Counted from the first letter of the stretch, positions 25,957 through 36,065 are shown. The stretch is DNA of 64,000 nucleotides from Intrasporangiaceae bacterium URHB0013 (GCA_000620545.1 JIBA01000012.1:372001-436000), one strand, 5' to 3'. Notes: generated by a model from the letters alone, not told the origin. Numbers and translations are program-made.

Positions 25957-26125
25957 GAGTTTCGCCACGAGTTCGGCTGCGTCAGTTCTCGGCCGGCGAC
26001 AGTGAGTGCTGCTGCACAGACGTCGGCGAGCACCCGAAGCCGGCCGCGCCCGCCTCCGGGGTCTTCGAGACGGAGACCAAGGCGGCTGGGGGTGTCAAGA
26101 TGTCCGCGTGGGGTCAGACACTCGG

Positions 26126-26452
26126 ATGGTGGCTTTGGGTTTCGGCAAGTTCGCGCGCGCAGATCGCATCTTCGCGCTCGAGCGAATCACCGGAGAGGAC
26201 CGCGGTGACGGCCGCCGCACCCGGGTGTGGATCGACGGGATATCTGATCCGTTGATCGCCTCGAGGACTGAGGGCACGATCCTTCGTGACATGGGCCAAG
26301 AGGCTGCCGCCGTCGGTCCTGAGCTCGATGAGGCCTTGGACCTGGCCGCGCGTCTGGCGGCCGCCGCCGATGAGGGCCGGGTGGACCTGAGCGACCTTGG
26401 TCGTCGAGCGCGACGGCTGCTTGCCTCGACGACGGGGGTCGAATCGGCCTAG
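26126..26452 (+). CDS. Small RemA-like (DUF370-like) protein
   Basis: A 108-residue protein. The first half, GFGKFARADRIFALERI followed by GRRTRVWIDGISD and LIASRTEGTIL, has the order of elements seen in the DUF370/RemA DNA-binding family (GFGN..SANR.., GRRTRAVI). The second half is a helical, acidic domain (LDEALDLAARLAAAADEGRV) not found in RemA. Start ATG 26126 is chosen because upstream codons are Arg-rich noise; no strong ribosome binding site is visible. The assignment is a resemblance, not a proven homology. Confidence 0.5.
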   Translation: MVALGFGKFARADRIFALERITGEDRGDGRRTRVWIDGISDPLIASRTEGTILRDMGQEAAAVGPELDEALDLAARLAAAADEGRVDLSDLGRRARRLLASTTGVESA

Positions 26453-26524
26453 GCGAAGGCATGGGCGGGATCGACGTGCCGCATCGCCACCGCCAGCCGG
26501 CCTCGGTGCCCCAGACTGTCCGCC

Positions 26525-27196
26525 ATGGCTGACTCACGAACCGAGAAGGGCGAGGGACCGGGAAACGCGGTCTCGATGCCGACCATCACTCCGGTGCTCG
26601 TGGCCGAGCTCCTCGCCGAGGGCGAACGGATGCCGGTCTACGTGCACGTCATCGACCATCCCGAGGGGCGCGTGCTCGTCGACACCGGCATGACGCAGGT
26701 GCATCCGGCGGTCGACGACATGGATCCGCTCCTCACCCCGCTGAGCGAGCAGACCGACTTCGACCTCGCCGGAATCGACATCGTCGTCAACACGCACCTG
26801 CACTTCGACCACTGCGGCGGCAACCACCTCTTCACCGGCACTCCGGTCTACGTCCAACGCGCGGAGCTCGACGACGCGTTGAGCGAGGAGGACTACACGA
26901 TCCGCGAATGGGTCGAGGCGCCCGGAGTGCAGTACGTGCCCGTCGACGGCACGCTCGAGCTGCTGCGGGGCCTGCGGCTCGTTCCGACACCGGGTCACAC
27001 CCGAGGCTCGCAGGTCGTGCTCGTTGAGAAGGGCGGCCACTCCGTCGTCATCGCCGGCGACACGGCCGTCTTCTTCGACGAGCTCGATGATCCACGCACC
27101 GAAGGCCAGCGGTTGATCCGGGCGCTCGCCCCCGACGAGGTCTGGCTCTCGCACCAGCACGAGCCGTGGCGCCCGTCGAGTGAAGACGATGCCTGA
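26525..27196 (+). CDS. Metallo-beta-lactamase fold hydrolase, N-acyl homoserine lactonase-like
   Basis: A 223-residue zinc hydrolase. The metal-binding motif is NTHLHFDHCGGNHLF, with further ligands in TPGHTRGSQ, IAGDTAVF and LSHQHEPW. The strand MPVYVHVIDHPEGRVLVDTG matches AhlD/AiiA-type lactonases. Quorum-quenching lactone cleavage is therefore possible, but the fold serves many substrates. Monocistronic; converges on the aquaporin gene. Confidence 0.82.
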   Translation: MADSRTEKGEGPGNAVSMPTITPVLVAELLAEGERMPVYVHVIDHPEGRVLVDTGMTQVHPAVDDMDPLLTPLSEQTDFDLAGIDIVVNTHLHFDHCGGNHLFTGTPVYVQRAELDDALSEEDYTIREWVEAPGVQYVPVDGTLELLRGLRLVPTPGHTRGSQVVLVEKGGHSVVIAGDTAVFFDELDDPRTEGQRLIRALAPDEVWLSHQHEPWRPSSEDDA

Positions 27197-27220
27197 CGCA
27201 CGTCGCTGACCGACCGCGCG

Positions 27221-28009
27221 TCAGCCTGCGCTGGTCTGCTTGGGGTCGACCATGCCGGTGATCTCCTCGGCGCGACGGTCGACGCCGGTCACCAGGTGGT
27301 AGGTGGCGCCGGCGATCGCGGCGCCGACGATGGGGGCCACCCAGAAGGCCCAGAGCTGACCGGGTGCGCCGTTGCCGTTGAAGAACGCGACGGCGGTGGA
27401 GCGGGCAGGGTTGACCGAGGTGTTGCTGATCGGGATCGAGACGAGGTGGATGAAGGTGAGCCCCAGACCGATGGCCAACGGGGCGAACCCGACCGGCGCC
27501 TTGTCGTCGGTGGCGCCCAGGATGATGTAGAGGAAGAAGGCGGTGAGCAGGGCCTCGGCACACAGCACCGAGATCAGGCCGTATCCACCCGGAGAGTGCT
27601 CGCCGTAGCCGTTCGCGGCCAGATTGCCGGTCACCGTGAAGCCAGGTTTGCCGCTCGCGATGCCCCACAGGGCCAGGCCGGCAATCAGTCCCGCGACCAC
27701 CTGGGTGGCGATGTAGCCGGGGACGTCCTTCCACGGGAAGCGCTGGGCGATCGCGGCGCCGATCGTCACTGCCGGGTTGAAGTGGGCCCCGGACACGTGG
27801 CCCACGGCATAGGCCATCGTCATCACGGTGAGGCCGAAGGCCAGGGCGACCCCGGCGTGGCCGACGCCCACCTGGACGCTCTGTCCGGCGGCCCGGTTCG
27901 GCTGGAGGAAGACTGACGCATAGACGGCGGTGCCGCAGCCGGCGAAGACGAGCAAGAACGTGCCGAGTGCCTCGGCAACGAGACGGGATCTGAGGGCAGG
28001 GGTGCGCAT
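27221..28009 (-). CDS. aqpZ: Aquaporin Z-type water channel
   Basis: A 262-residue MIP channel with six membrane helices and the two half-helix motifs HFNPAVT and SVNPARS. The first helix is LVAEALGTFLLVFAGCGTAVY. Residues around GHVSGAHFNPAVTIG and VNPARSTAVAFF fit AqpZ (water-selective) rather than glycerol facilitators. ATG 28009 follows AAGGAATG. Gap 28010-28170 to the EcsC gene holds nothing recognisable. Confidence 0.92.
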   Translation of the reverse strand: MRTPALRSRLVAEALGTFLLVFAGCGTAVYASVFLQPNRAAGQSVQVGVGHAGVALAFGLTVMTMAYAVGHVSGAHFNPAVTIGAAIAQRFPWKDVPGYIATQVVAGLIAGLALWGIASGKPGFTVTGNLAANGYGEHSPGGYGLISVLCAEALLTAFFLYIILGATDDKAPVGFAPLAIGLGLTFIHLVSIPISNTSVNPARSTAVAFFNGNGAPGQLWAFWVAPIVGAAIAGATYHLVTGVDRRAEEITGMVDPKQTSAG

Positions 28010-28170
28010 GACACATTCCTTCCGCTTTCCGTGGTGCTCCGAACGGGCACTATGGCAGCGTGTCGCACCCGCGGCGTCCTTGAGAACCCCCCGGCACACG
28101 TGCGATCAGCCGCACGACTGCGCCCCCGTCTGCACGAACAGAGTCCACGGCACCCCGAAGGCGGCGCACC

Positions 28171-28878
28171 TCAGGCTGCAGGGTCCTCGGTGGCCTCCAC
28201 CAGCGGAAACTCCACCAGAGCCTGCCCGGCGATGCGCGCCATCATCCAGGAGTCCAACGCGGCGCCGGTGGCGCCGCCCACGAGCGGCATGCCGCGGCCG
28301 AGGTTCCAGAAGAGGCGCTTGTTCACGCGGCGCAGCAGGCGGAAGAAGATGGCCTTGTTGACCAGCATCAAGGCCCCTGGCGGCAGGCGGCGGAGTCCTA
28401 TTCGCGACAGCCCGCGTGCCCCGAAGCCTTCCTTGGCGATCACTTCGTCAGAGCGTGAGGCGACGAGGGTGAGCAGCACCGCGGTGCGCACCTCCGGTTG
28501 GCGCACGTCGTAGCCGCGGACCACGGCGATCGCCCCGACCATGCGGGTGGCCACGAGGTAGAACTCCGCAAGGTTCAGCGGGAGCGCGACGGGCAGCGTC
28601 ACGTAGCCCCCAACGCCGGTGAGGAACCCACCGACGGCGCCAAGGGCGAGGTGACTGCGCACCAGCGCCTCGACGGCCTCCTCGGCATCGTCGGCAGCAC
28701 GCAGCGCGGCGTCGGCGACGTGGGCCGCCGACTGGATGGGTCCGAGACCGTCGAGCCCCGTGTCGAGCACCAGGCGGCCGATGGGGCCGGCATGCTCGTG
28801 GCCCGCAGCCGGAAGCGCCGACGCGGTGCGCCGCTCCATCTCTTCGGCCTTGGGCCTCAGCGACTCCAGCCAACCCAT
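28171..28878 (-). CDS. EcsC family protein
   Basis: A 235-residue protein of the EcsC family, named after the third gene of the Bacillus ecs transporter operon, function unclear. The central Gly-rich hydrophobic section [20 protein letters not shown] is followed by [23 protein letters not shown] and a basic C-terminal half. No EcsA/EcsB transporter is adjacent. ATG 28878 is the start closest to the family N-terminus. Confidence 0.82.
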   Translation of the reverse strand: MGWLESLRPKAEEMERRTASALPAAGHEHAGPIGRLVLDTGLDGLGPIQSAAHVADAALRAADDAEEAVEALVRSHLALGAVGGFLTGVGGYVTLPVALPLNLAEFYLVATRMVGAIAVVRGYDVRQPEVRTAVLLTLVASRSDEVIAKEGFGARGLSRIGLRRLPPGALMLVNKAIFFRLLRRVNKRLFWNLGRGMPLVGGATGAALDSWMMARIAGQALVEFPLVEATEDPAA

Positions 28879-29018
28879 GCACCCGAGTCTGGCAGAACAG
28901 AGGCTCCAGAATCCATGGTCCTCCGCCCGTCCTCCAGGTTCGGAAGGTTCGGCAACGACGGCAGGAATGCCGCGCCCGCGATGGAATAGCCCGGCGCTCT
29001 CGGCCCGTTGGCATCCTC

Positions 29019-30032
<1,014 letters not shown>

Positions 30033-30138
30033 GCACCCGGCCGACCCACCGGACCGCCCCGACCCCACGGACCTGCCCGCCCGACGGACCCGCCGGACCG
30101 ACCAGCCCCGCCCCTGCCACCTCTGGAAGGCTTGTCCC

Positions 30139-30564
30139 ATGACCACCGATGCTTCCGACCTCCGCTCCGTCACGCTGACCCGCGACAGCATGGGCCACTA
30201 CACCGCCCGCAACCGTCGCGGCGGCTCGATCACCGTCAGCTCCGGCACCGAGGAGCTCTCGCCCGTCGAGCTGCTGCTCGCCGGCATCGCGGCCTGCACC
30301 GCCGTCGACGTCGACACCGTGACGAGCCGGCGCGCCGAGCCCGACGACTTCGAGGTCGAGGTGACGGCCCACAAGGTGAAGGACGAGCACGGCAACCACC
30401 TGCAGGACATCACGGTGAGCTTCCGCGTGCGCTTCCCCGAGGGCCAGGGCGGTGATGCGGCGCGGGAGATGCTGCCGAAGATGGTCCAGCGCTCACACGA
30501 CGAGTGGTGCACCGTGAGTCGCACCGTCGAGCTCGGCTCGAAGGTCACCGCCAAGGTCGAGTGA
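30139..30564 (+). CDS. OsmC family peroxide-detoxifying protein
   Basis: A 141-residue protein of the OsmC/Ohr thiol-peroxidase family. The redox Cys pair is in AGIAACTAVDVDTV and HDEWCTVSRTVELG. The family proline-containing segment LSPVELLLAGIAAC is intact. Hydroperoxides are reduced at the expense of thiols. ATG 30139 is preceded by GGAAGG. A hairpin follows the stop. Confidence 0.9.
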   Translation: MTTDASDLRSVTLTRDSMGHYTARNRRGGSITVSSGTEELSPVELLLAGIAACTAVDVDTVTSRRAEPDDFEVEVTAHKVKDEHGNHLQDITVSFRVRFPEGQGGDAAREMLPKMVQRSHDEWCTVSRTVELGSKVTAKVE

Positions 30565-30570
30565 CCAACC

Positions 30571-30586
30571 GACGGCGTATGCCGTC
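30571..30586. terminator. Hairpin between convergent genes
   Basis: GACGGC-GTAT-GCCGTC is a 16-bp inverted repeat 6 bp after the OsmC stop. It overlaps the stop of the opposite-strand AraC-type gene. The loop and right arm contain the window's recurring octamer GTATGCCG. Likely bidirectional terminator. Confidence 0.6.
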
Positions 30587-31508
30587 AGGCGCGGTGCGCG
30601 GCGTCGAGCCACTCGATGGGGTCGCCCCACCCGAGCCGCGTGACGCCGTGCTTGTCGAGGGCGCGGACCGCCAAGGTGCGGCGGTGCGCCGCGAAGGTCA
30701 GGACGTGGGCGATCATCGCGCCGTACGAGCAGACGTAGGGCGGCTCGCTCGTGGCGTCGACGAAAACGTCGTCGAGCTTGCCCTTCTCGATCGCGTCGCG
30801 CACATGCCCGAGGAAGGTGGGCGCGGCCTCGGCGAGGCGTCGTCGCGCCGACGTCAGCGACTCGTGCTCCTCGAGCGAGAAGTCGTACTCCCTGCTGGCC
30901 ATCGTCGCGTTCCACATGGCCATCTGGCCGACGAGGCGGCTGATGATGCGGCGCAGCGTCGACGGGTCGGGGTCGTCGTCGACATTGACGACGATCGGCT
31001 CGTCGAGCTGCTCGTCGGTAAGCTGGCCGGCGCACTCGATGAGCTGGCCGGTCAGCCAGATGTGGTGCTCGACCATCTGCTGCACGAGGTCCATGGCGGT
31101 GACCTTTCGCTGGGCCGGCAGGCGGATGCCGCCGGGTGGGTGGAAGTGGATGTCGTTGGCGGCCTCGAGACGGATCGTCCCCGGACGTCCGCGCCACGCG
31201 CTCGGCGTCGTGCCGTAGGCGCGGCGGAACGCCCGGGTGAAGGCCTCGTGCGAGCCGTAGCCGGCCTCGACGGCGACGTCGAGGACCGAGAGACGGCTCG
31301 CCGCGAGACGGAAGGCGGAGCGCTCGAGCAGGACCCTGCGGCGCAGGGAGCTCGGCGCCTCGCCCGCACTGGCGCTGACGATGCGATCGAGGTGGAACCG
31401 CGACAGGTGGAGCCGGGCCGCGATCTGCTCACCGGTCAGGTCGGACTCGTCGAGAGTGTCGACGAGCACGTCCAGCCAGGCGCTGAAGGTGTCACGTGAG
31501 CCGGTCAC
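30585..31508 (-). CDS. AraC-type regulator fused to a DinB-like domain
   Basis: A 307-residue protein. Two helix-turn-helix units of the AraC type occupy about 15-110 (ARLHLSRFHLDRIVSASAGE; VLDVAVEAGYGSHEAFTRAF). From about 135 a DinB/YfiT-like four-helix region follows (LVQQMVEHHIWLTGQLIE, with Asp/His-rich helices and YGAMIAHVLTFAAHRR). This is an N-terminal DNA-binding, C-terminal ligand or enzyme fusion. The usual order in AraC regulators is reversed. Start GTG 31508. Target unknown. Confidence 0.85.
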   Translation of the reverse strand: MTGSRDTFSAWLDVLVDTLDESDLTGEQIAARLHLSRFHLDRIVSASAGEAPSSLRRRVLLERSAFRLAASRLSVLDVAVEAGYGSHEAFTRAFRRAYGTTPSAWRGRPGTIRLEAANDIHFHPPGGIRLPAQRKVTAMDLVQQMVEHHIWLTGQLIECAGQLTDEQLDEPIVVNVDDDPDPSTLRRIISRLVGQMAMWNATMASREYDFSLEEHESLTSARRRLAEAAPTFLGHVRDAIEKGKLDDVFVDATSEPPYVCSYGAMIAHVLTFAAHRRTLAVRALDKHGVTRLGWGDPIEWLDAAHRA

Positions 31509-31590
31509 GTCCTCATCCTGCGCGCGCCGCCGACCCGGGTGCTTGATCGGTCTTGCTCTGCTGACAGGGCACCTGGTCCGACGGTCAGGC

Positions 31591-32967
31591 TCAGGGGTGG
31601 ACCACGACCTTGTCCCCGACGCGCACCGAGAAGAAGAGGGCCTTGACCTGGGCGTGGTCGGCGATGTTGACGCATCCGTGGCTGGCACTGGCGTAGCCCA
31701 ACCGCGCGAAGTTCGACGAGTAGTGCACGGCTTGCCCGCCAGAGAAGAACATCGAGTAGGGCATCGGCGTGAAGTAGAGGTTCGAGACGACGTACTCGTA
31801 CTTGCGCGAGACGTGGAAGGTGCCCTCTCGCGTCTCGCGGCCGGGTCCGCCGAAGCGGGCCCACATGACCGAGAGCGGCTTGCCGTCGACGACCCAGGTC
31901 AGGGTGCGGGTGGCCTTGTCGACGCACATGACGCGACCAGTGCGGCACCGCTTGTCGAGCGAGGCAAGGGTGGGCAGGAGCGGACGCAGCCCGGCGTTGT
32001 AGCGGTGCTTGTCGAAGGTCCCCGGCGTGTAGGTCAGGGCGCGCAGGCGCGCCCAGGTGCGGCTGTCGACGACACCCGACTGGGGCACGTCGTAGGCCCG
32101 CTGGAAGGCGAGCACCTTCTGGCCGAGCGTCCACCCGTAGACCCCGGAGTACGCGTACGGCCAGAAGCCCTTGGCGGCGAGGCGGCGTTGGAGCTCACGG
32201 ATGTTGGCCACGGGCGAGGTCGTGCTGACGGTGACGGTCGTCGTGGTCATCGCGACGAGGCGCGACCACGTGCGCTGGTCGAGGACGCCCGACTGCGGCA
32301 GGTCGTACGTGCGCTGGAAGGCAAGGACGCTCTGGCCGAGGGTCCAGCCGTAGTAGCCGGAGACTCGGAGCGGCCACCAGGACGCCCGGACGATGCGGAT
32401 GCGCACCTGGAGGTCCTTGACGATGTCGCCGGAGACGCCCTCCTTGGCGAGGGTCGGTGTCGCCGTCAGCGCGACGAGCCGGTTCCAGGTGCGCTGGTCC
32501 ACGACTCCCGACTGCGGGAGGGACTGGTCCCGTTGGAAGGCGAGGACGCCCTGACCGAGCGTCCACCCGTAGTAGCCCGAGATGCGCAGGGTCCAGTAGC
32601 TCGGTTTGACGAGGCGCAGGCGCACCTGCAGGTTCTTGACCTTGTCTCCCTCGCTGCCCGCGGGGATGACGACCGGGCTCGGCGGGATCGGCGGCGTGGT
32701 CGCGGTGGTCGTCGTCGACGGCGTGGCCGTGGTGGTCGCTGACGAGGTGGTCGTCGACGGGGCGGTGGAGGTCGTCGTGGTGGTCGATGTCTCGGTCGAC
32801 GTGCTCTCCGCGGTGGCGCCGGTCGACATGGAGCTGCCGGGCGGTGTCGGCGTGCCGGTGAGGTCGTCGGCCCGCGCGGCCGGCGCCGTGACCGCCAGAG
32901 CCAACGCCGTGAGTCCCGCCGCGACGGTGCCCACGGTGCGATTCCTGTCCATGCGGATGGTCCTCAT
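31591..32967 (-). CDS. L,D-transpeptidase with three peptidoglycan-binding repeats
   Basis: A 458-residue secreted cell-wall enzyme. A signal peptide (about 1-33, ending PAARA) is followed by a long Thr/Ser/Pro linker. Three peptidoglycan-binding-like repeats each contain YGWTLGQ, VLAFQR and LPQSGV/VPQSGV. The C-terminal YkuD domain has the catalytic motif SHGCVN with nucleophile C432. It would form 3-3 crosslinks or anchor proteins. The repeats are strongly conserved among themselves, suggesting recent duplication. ATG 32967; a second Met lies six residues later. Confidence 0.92.
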   Translation of the reverse strand: MRTIRMDRNRTVGTVAAGLTALALAVTAPAARADDLTGTPTPPGSSMSTGATAESTSTETSTTTTTSTAPSTTTSSATTTATPSTTTTATTPPIPPSPVVIPAGSEGDKVKNLQVRLRLVKPSYWTLRISGYYGWTLGQGVLAFQRDQSLPQSGVVDQRTWNRLVALTATPTLAKEGVSGDIVKDLQVRIRIVRASWWPLRVSGYYGWTLGQSVLAFQRTYDLPQSGVLDQRTWSRLVAMTTTTVTVSTTSPVANIRELQRRLAAKGFWPYAYSGVYGWTLGQKVLAFQRAYDVPQSGVVDSRTWARLRALTYTPGTFDKHRYNAGLRPLLPTLASLDKRCRTGRVMCVDKATRTLTWVVDGKPLSVMWARFGGPGRETREGTFHVSRKYEYVVSNLYFTPMPYSMFFSGGQAVHYSSNFARLGYASASHGCVNIADHAQVKALFFSVRVGDKVVVHP

Positions 32968-33135
32968 GGTGTCCCCTGTTTTCCGAACCGCACGACGGCG
33001 GGTGTGAGTCGGCGCGGTCGCGCGCCTTCATTGTGGCAGGCCAACCACGCTTTGGCGCGGCGTGCCCACACCGACACCGACGCCTTGACGCGTCGGAAGG
33101 TTGTCGCGGTCCGGCGATCCGTGCGCAGCAGGAGG

Positions 33136-33960
33136 TCAGGCGCCGGGCAGCCGACGCACGGTGAGGATCTGCTCGGCCCGGCCGACCGGTCCGTGCTCGT
33201 CGTGCAGCGTCGTCGAGGTGAGCCCGAGACCGGTCGGACCCATCGTCACGCGGGTGTCGAAACCGACCCAGCCGCGGACCGGCTCGCGGAAGAGGTGAAC
33301 GCTGAGATCGACGTTCGGGAACATCCACTCACGCGGCGAGACGCGCACGGCGATGCCGTTCGCCGTGTCGGCCAGGCGGACGAGATCGGCTGTGGGAGAA
33401 GAGGTCTCACCGTCGATGAGCGGATTGCGCGCTCGGATCCAGGCGCGGGTCCGGCCGGGCCGGCGTTCGGGGTCCACCCGGAACTCGAGGCCCTCGATGT
33501 AGCCGCCCTCCCACGTGTCCGCGCCGGCCCAGGCCTCCATCTCGTCGGGTCCGGGAATCGGTTCGAGCTCGACGCCGGCCACCGGCTCGGAGTCGTGCGC
33601 CGCGAGCCTCCACGCGTGCGCCCGTACGACGGCGCGGTCGTCGACGAGCATCGTCGCCTCGACGAGCTCGATGGTGCGCCCGGGCCGGGTCGTGCGCACC
33701 TGGACCCGGCTGGGACGCGCAGGGATCATGCCGAGGATGTCGAAGGAGATGCGGGCGAGCTGCAGGCCGTCACGCGGCTCGTGCAGGTCGATCTCATGGG
33801 CGAGGATGCCGCTGACCGGGGCCATGTGCTGCTCGTCGTCGCGCCAGGCCCCCTGCACGTGCACGGTCGGCGCGTAGAGGCCCGGGCCGAGCCGCCGGTA
33901 GAAGGCAGGGGTGTCGCGGTCGAGCTCGAAGCCCGTGCTGTCGCAGATCTCGCTGGTCAC
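33136..33960 (-). CDS. Acyl-CoA thioesterase family protein
   Basis: A 274-residue double-hotdog thioesterase of the TesB-like/TE-II kind. The first hotdog has HVQGAWRDDEQHMAPVSGIL and the second FPNVDLSVHLFREPVRGWVG ending VGRAEQILTVRRLPG. The catalytic Asp/Gln residues cannot be assigned with certainty. Upstream, divergently beyond the gap 32968-33135, is the transpeptidase; the other side is a TetR regulator on the same strand. Confidence 0.85.
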   Translation of the reverse strand: MTSEICDSTGFELDRDTPAFYRRLGPGLYAPTVHVQGAWRDDEQHMAPVSGILAHEIDLHEPRDGLQLARISFDILGMIPARPSRVQVRTTRPGRTIELVEATMLVDDRAVVRAHAWRLAAHDSEPVAGVELEPIPGPDEMEAWAGADTWEGGYIEGLEFRVDPERRPGRTRAWIRARNPLIDGETSSPTADLVRLADTANGIAVRVSPREWMFPNVDLSVHLFREPVRGWVGFDTRVTMGPTGLGLTSTTLHDEHGPVGRAEQILTVRRLPGA

Positions 33961-34012
33961 CCAGCCACCCTAGGTGTCCCCGTGAGGGCGGTCCGGGGCG
34001 GGTGACCGTGGA

Positions 34013-34753
34013 TCAGACAGGCTCGGCGTCGCGCTCCGCGAGGCCGTCGAGCAGGACCGCGAGCCCGAAGGCATGAGCCGCGCGGGCGTCGGCTGCGGCA
34101 TTCGTGGCCTCGCCCGCAGCCTGTCCGATGCGGCTGGCGAGGGGGAACCGCTCCTCGACCCCGAGTGCCGCGAGCTCGGCACCCTCGCGCTCCCACCACT
34201 GCTCCGGCGTCTCGTCGCTGCGCTCGACGCGCGCTGCCTCGAGCGCGCGTGCGGAGGACCGGACGAAGCTCAGGACGAGGGCGAGCGCTTGGTCCTTGGC
34301 CGCGTCACCGAGCGGAAGGGGCTCGACGGCGGCGAGCTCGCGTTCGTACTTCCCGAGCGTGCCCGGTCCCAGCACGGCGCGCTCCGTCTCGAGGTGGGCC
34401 AGCCACGGGTGTCGCTCCAGGAGCGCGAGGTTCTCGGCCGCCACCTGCGCGAGCATCTCGCGCCAGGATCCGGTCGGCGACGCGAACTCCATGTCGAGAC
34501 GGCACTGGTCGACCATGAGCTCGAGGAGCTGTGCCCGGTTCGCCACGTGACCGTAGAGCGTCATCACCCCGACGCCGAGGCGCTCCGCCACCCGACGCAG
34601 GGAGAAGGCGGCGAGCCCTCGCCCGTCGGCCTCCTCGATTCCGGCATCGACCACGGCGTCGACGGTGATCGTCGCAGGTCGGCCGGGCCTCGGGGGGAGT
34701 GGGCGCTCGTGGCGCCAGAGCAGCTGGACCGTGCCCACGCGGCTCCCTTCCAT
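34013..34753 (-). CDS. TetR/AcrR family regulator
   Basis: A 246-residue repressor. The helix-turn-helix (about 28-75) reads TVDAVVDAGIEEADGRGLAA and RRVAERLGVGVMTLYGHVAN. The C-terminal domain is of the TetR_C type with a large helical ligand pocket and a Trp pair in EQWWEREG. It is divergent from a VOC gene with a 141-bp gap holding repeated GTAC motifs, so it probably controls that gene and itself. Confidence 0.9.
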   Translation of the reverse strand: MEGSRVGTVQLLWRHERPLPPRPGRPATITVDAVVDAGIEEADGRGLAAFSLRRVAERLGVGVMTLYGHVANRAQLLELMVDQCRLDMEFASPTGSWREMLAQVAAENLALLERHPWLAHLETERAVLGPGTLGKYERELAAVEPLPLGDAAKDQALALVLSFVRSSARALEAARVERSDETPEQWWEREGAELAALGVEERFPLASRIGQAAGEATNAAADARAAHAFGLAVLLDGLAERDAEPV

Positions 34754-34855
34754 CGTCTCCGCGGCACGTGCGCGGCGGCCCGCAGGCGCTCCGTCGACGC
34801 CCGCACGTCGTCACGGCAACGTCCCCGGCGCCGTCCGGGAACCCTTCCCGTAGGG

Positions 34856-34882
34856 CGTACGTTATAACCCGTACATCGTACG
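34856..34882. promoter_or_regulatory. Candidate TetR operator with repeated CGTACG
   Basis: CGTACG at 34856-34861 and again at 34877-34882 flank GTTATAAC and a third GTAC at 34871. The region is AT-rich compared with its surroundings and lies just before the VOC gene start. This is a plausible binding site for the divergent TetR regulator; the exact half-sites are uncertain. Confidence 0.5.
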
Positions 34883-34894
34883 GAAAGAGAGCCC

Positions 34895-35278
34895 ATGCCT
34901 CCCATGTTCACCGGCTTCGCCATCTCGCTCAACGTCCCCGAGCCCGAGGCGTCGGCAGCGTTCCTCGTCACCCACCTCGGCTACAGCGTCGAGATGCGTG
35001 ACGACGGCTTCGTCTCGCTCACCCACCCCGACGGGGGGTCGAACATCGTCTTCCTGCGCACCGGCCTGCCCACCTTCAAACCCGCTGACATCGCGGGCTC
35101 CGCGGGTGACGGGCTGCTGCTCGCGTTCGTCGTGGACGACCTCGACGCTCACCACGAGCGCTTGGTGGCCGGGGGCGTCGAGGTCGTCACGCCGCCGGAA
35201 ATCGAGCCGTGGAGAGAGCGCTTCGTGCAGTACCGCGACCCCAACGGTCTCGTCGTCCAGCTCGTCCAGTGGGTCTGA
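34895..35278 (+). CDS. VOC family protein
   Basis: A 127-residue glyoxalase-fold protein. It starts FAISLNVPEPEASAAFLVTH and ends RFVQYRDPNGLVVQLVQWV, a normal VOC pattern with a Glu/Gln ligand near the C-terminus. It is divergent from the TetR gene and probably regulated by it, perhaps a toxin-binding or detoxification protein. Confidence 0.85.
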   Translation: MPPMFTGFAISLNVPEPEASAAFLVTHLGYSVEMRDDGFVSLTHPDGGSNIVFLRTGLPTFKPADIAGSAGDGLLLAFVVDDLDAHHERLVAGGVEVVTPPEIEPWRERFVQYRDPNGLVVQLVQWV

Positions 35279-35306
35279 CCCGGTCGTCGAACCGGATGGC
35301 GGGCCC

Positions 35307-36065
35307 TCACCCCGCGCCGTCGGAGAGCCCCAGCCCGAGGTCGACCATCCGGACCAGGCGGGGCGCGAGCTCCTCGACGGCGCCGGGGGGCAGGTTGCGC
35401 AGTGGTCCCTCGAGCGCGAGCATCGCCATGCCGTGGACGGCGGACCAGGCGAGCAGCTCGGCACCGGGACGCTCGTCCTCGGACATGACCCCCGCGTCGA
35501 CCATGGTGTCGAGGGAGTCGGCGAGCAGCTGGAAGGGCGTGCGTCCGCTGGCGCCGGCCGCATCGGCTGACGCAGCCCGGCTCAGGTCGACCGGTACGGC
35601 GAACGCTGCACGGAAGAGCCCGGGCTCGTCCATCGCGAACCTCAGGTAGCCCACGCCGACCGCACGGAACCTGGCGCGCGCGCGCTGACCGGGCTGGAGG
35701 CCGTCGGGGACGGCGTCCATGGTGGCGCTGATGACGTCGGCGGCACGCGCCTGGGCGCGGGAGACGACCTCGCTGAGCAGCGCGTCCCGATCCGCGAAGT
35801 GGCGGTATGCCGCATTGGCCGAGACCCCGACGCGACGCGTCGCCTCGCGCAGGACGACCTTGTCCGGACCTCCCTCCCGGGCGAGGTCCGTGCCGGCCTC
35901 GAGCAGGGCCCGGCGCAGGTCACCGTGGTGGTAGGTCGCCCTGGCCGGCGGGGCGCCGGCCGGGTCCGTCACCGGGTCCGTCGCCAGACCCGTCACCGGG
36001 TCCGTCGCCAGACCCGTCACCGGTGGACGAACCGGGTCGGCGTCGAAGGCGGCGGACGAGCTCAC
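35307..36065 (-). CDS. TetR/AcrR family regulator with repeat-expanded N-terminus
   Basis: A 252-residue regulator. The helix-turn-helix (about 43-90) reads LRRALLEAGTDLAREGGPDK and RVGVSANAAYRHFADRDALL. The C-terminal ligand domain resembles the TetR_C_33-like group (GYLRFAMDEPGLFRAAFAV). The first 40 residues contain PVTGLATD twice, encoded by a perfect 24-bp tandem repeat. Start GTG 36065. Target unknown; its neighbour upstream is a GDPD lipoprotein gene on the same strand. Confidence 0.88.
   Translation of the reverse strand: MSSSAAFDADPVRPPVTGLATDPVTGLATDPVTDPAGAPPARATYHHGDLRRALLEAGTDLAREGGPDKVVLREATRRVGVSANAAYRHFADRDALLSEVVSRAQARAADVISATMDAVPDGLQPGQRARARFRAVGVGYLRFAMDEPGLFRAAFAVPVDLSRAASADAAGASGRTPFQLLADSLDTMVDAGVMSEDERPGAELLAWSAVHGMAMLALEGPLRNLPPGAVEELAPRLVRMVDLGLGLSDGAG
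35971..36018. repeat. Perfect 24-bp tandem repeat in a TetR gene
   Basis: ACCGGGTCCGTCGCCAGACC plus CGTC occurs at 35971-35994 and 35995-36018, with a partial third copy at 35960-35970. It is in frame and encodes the repeated octapeptide near the regulator's N-terminus. Confidence 0.9.
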
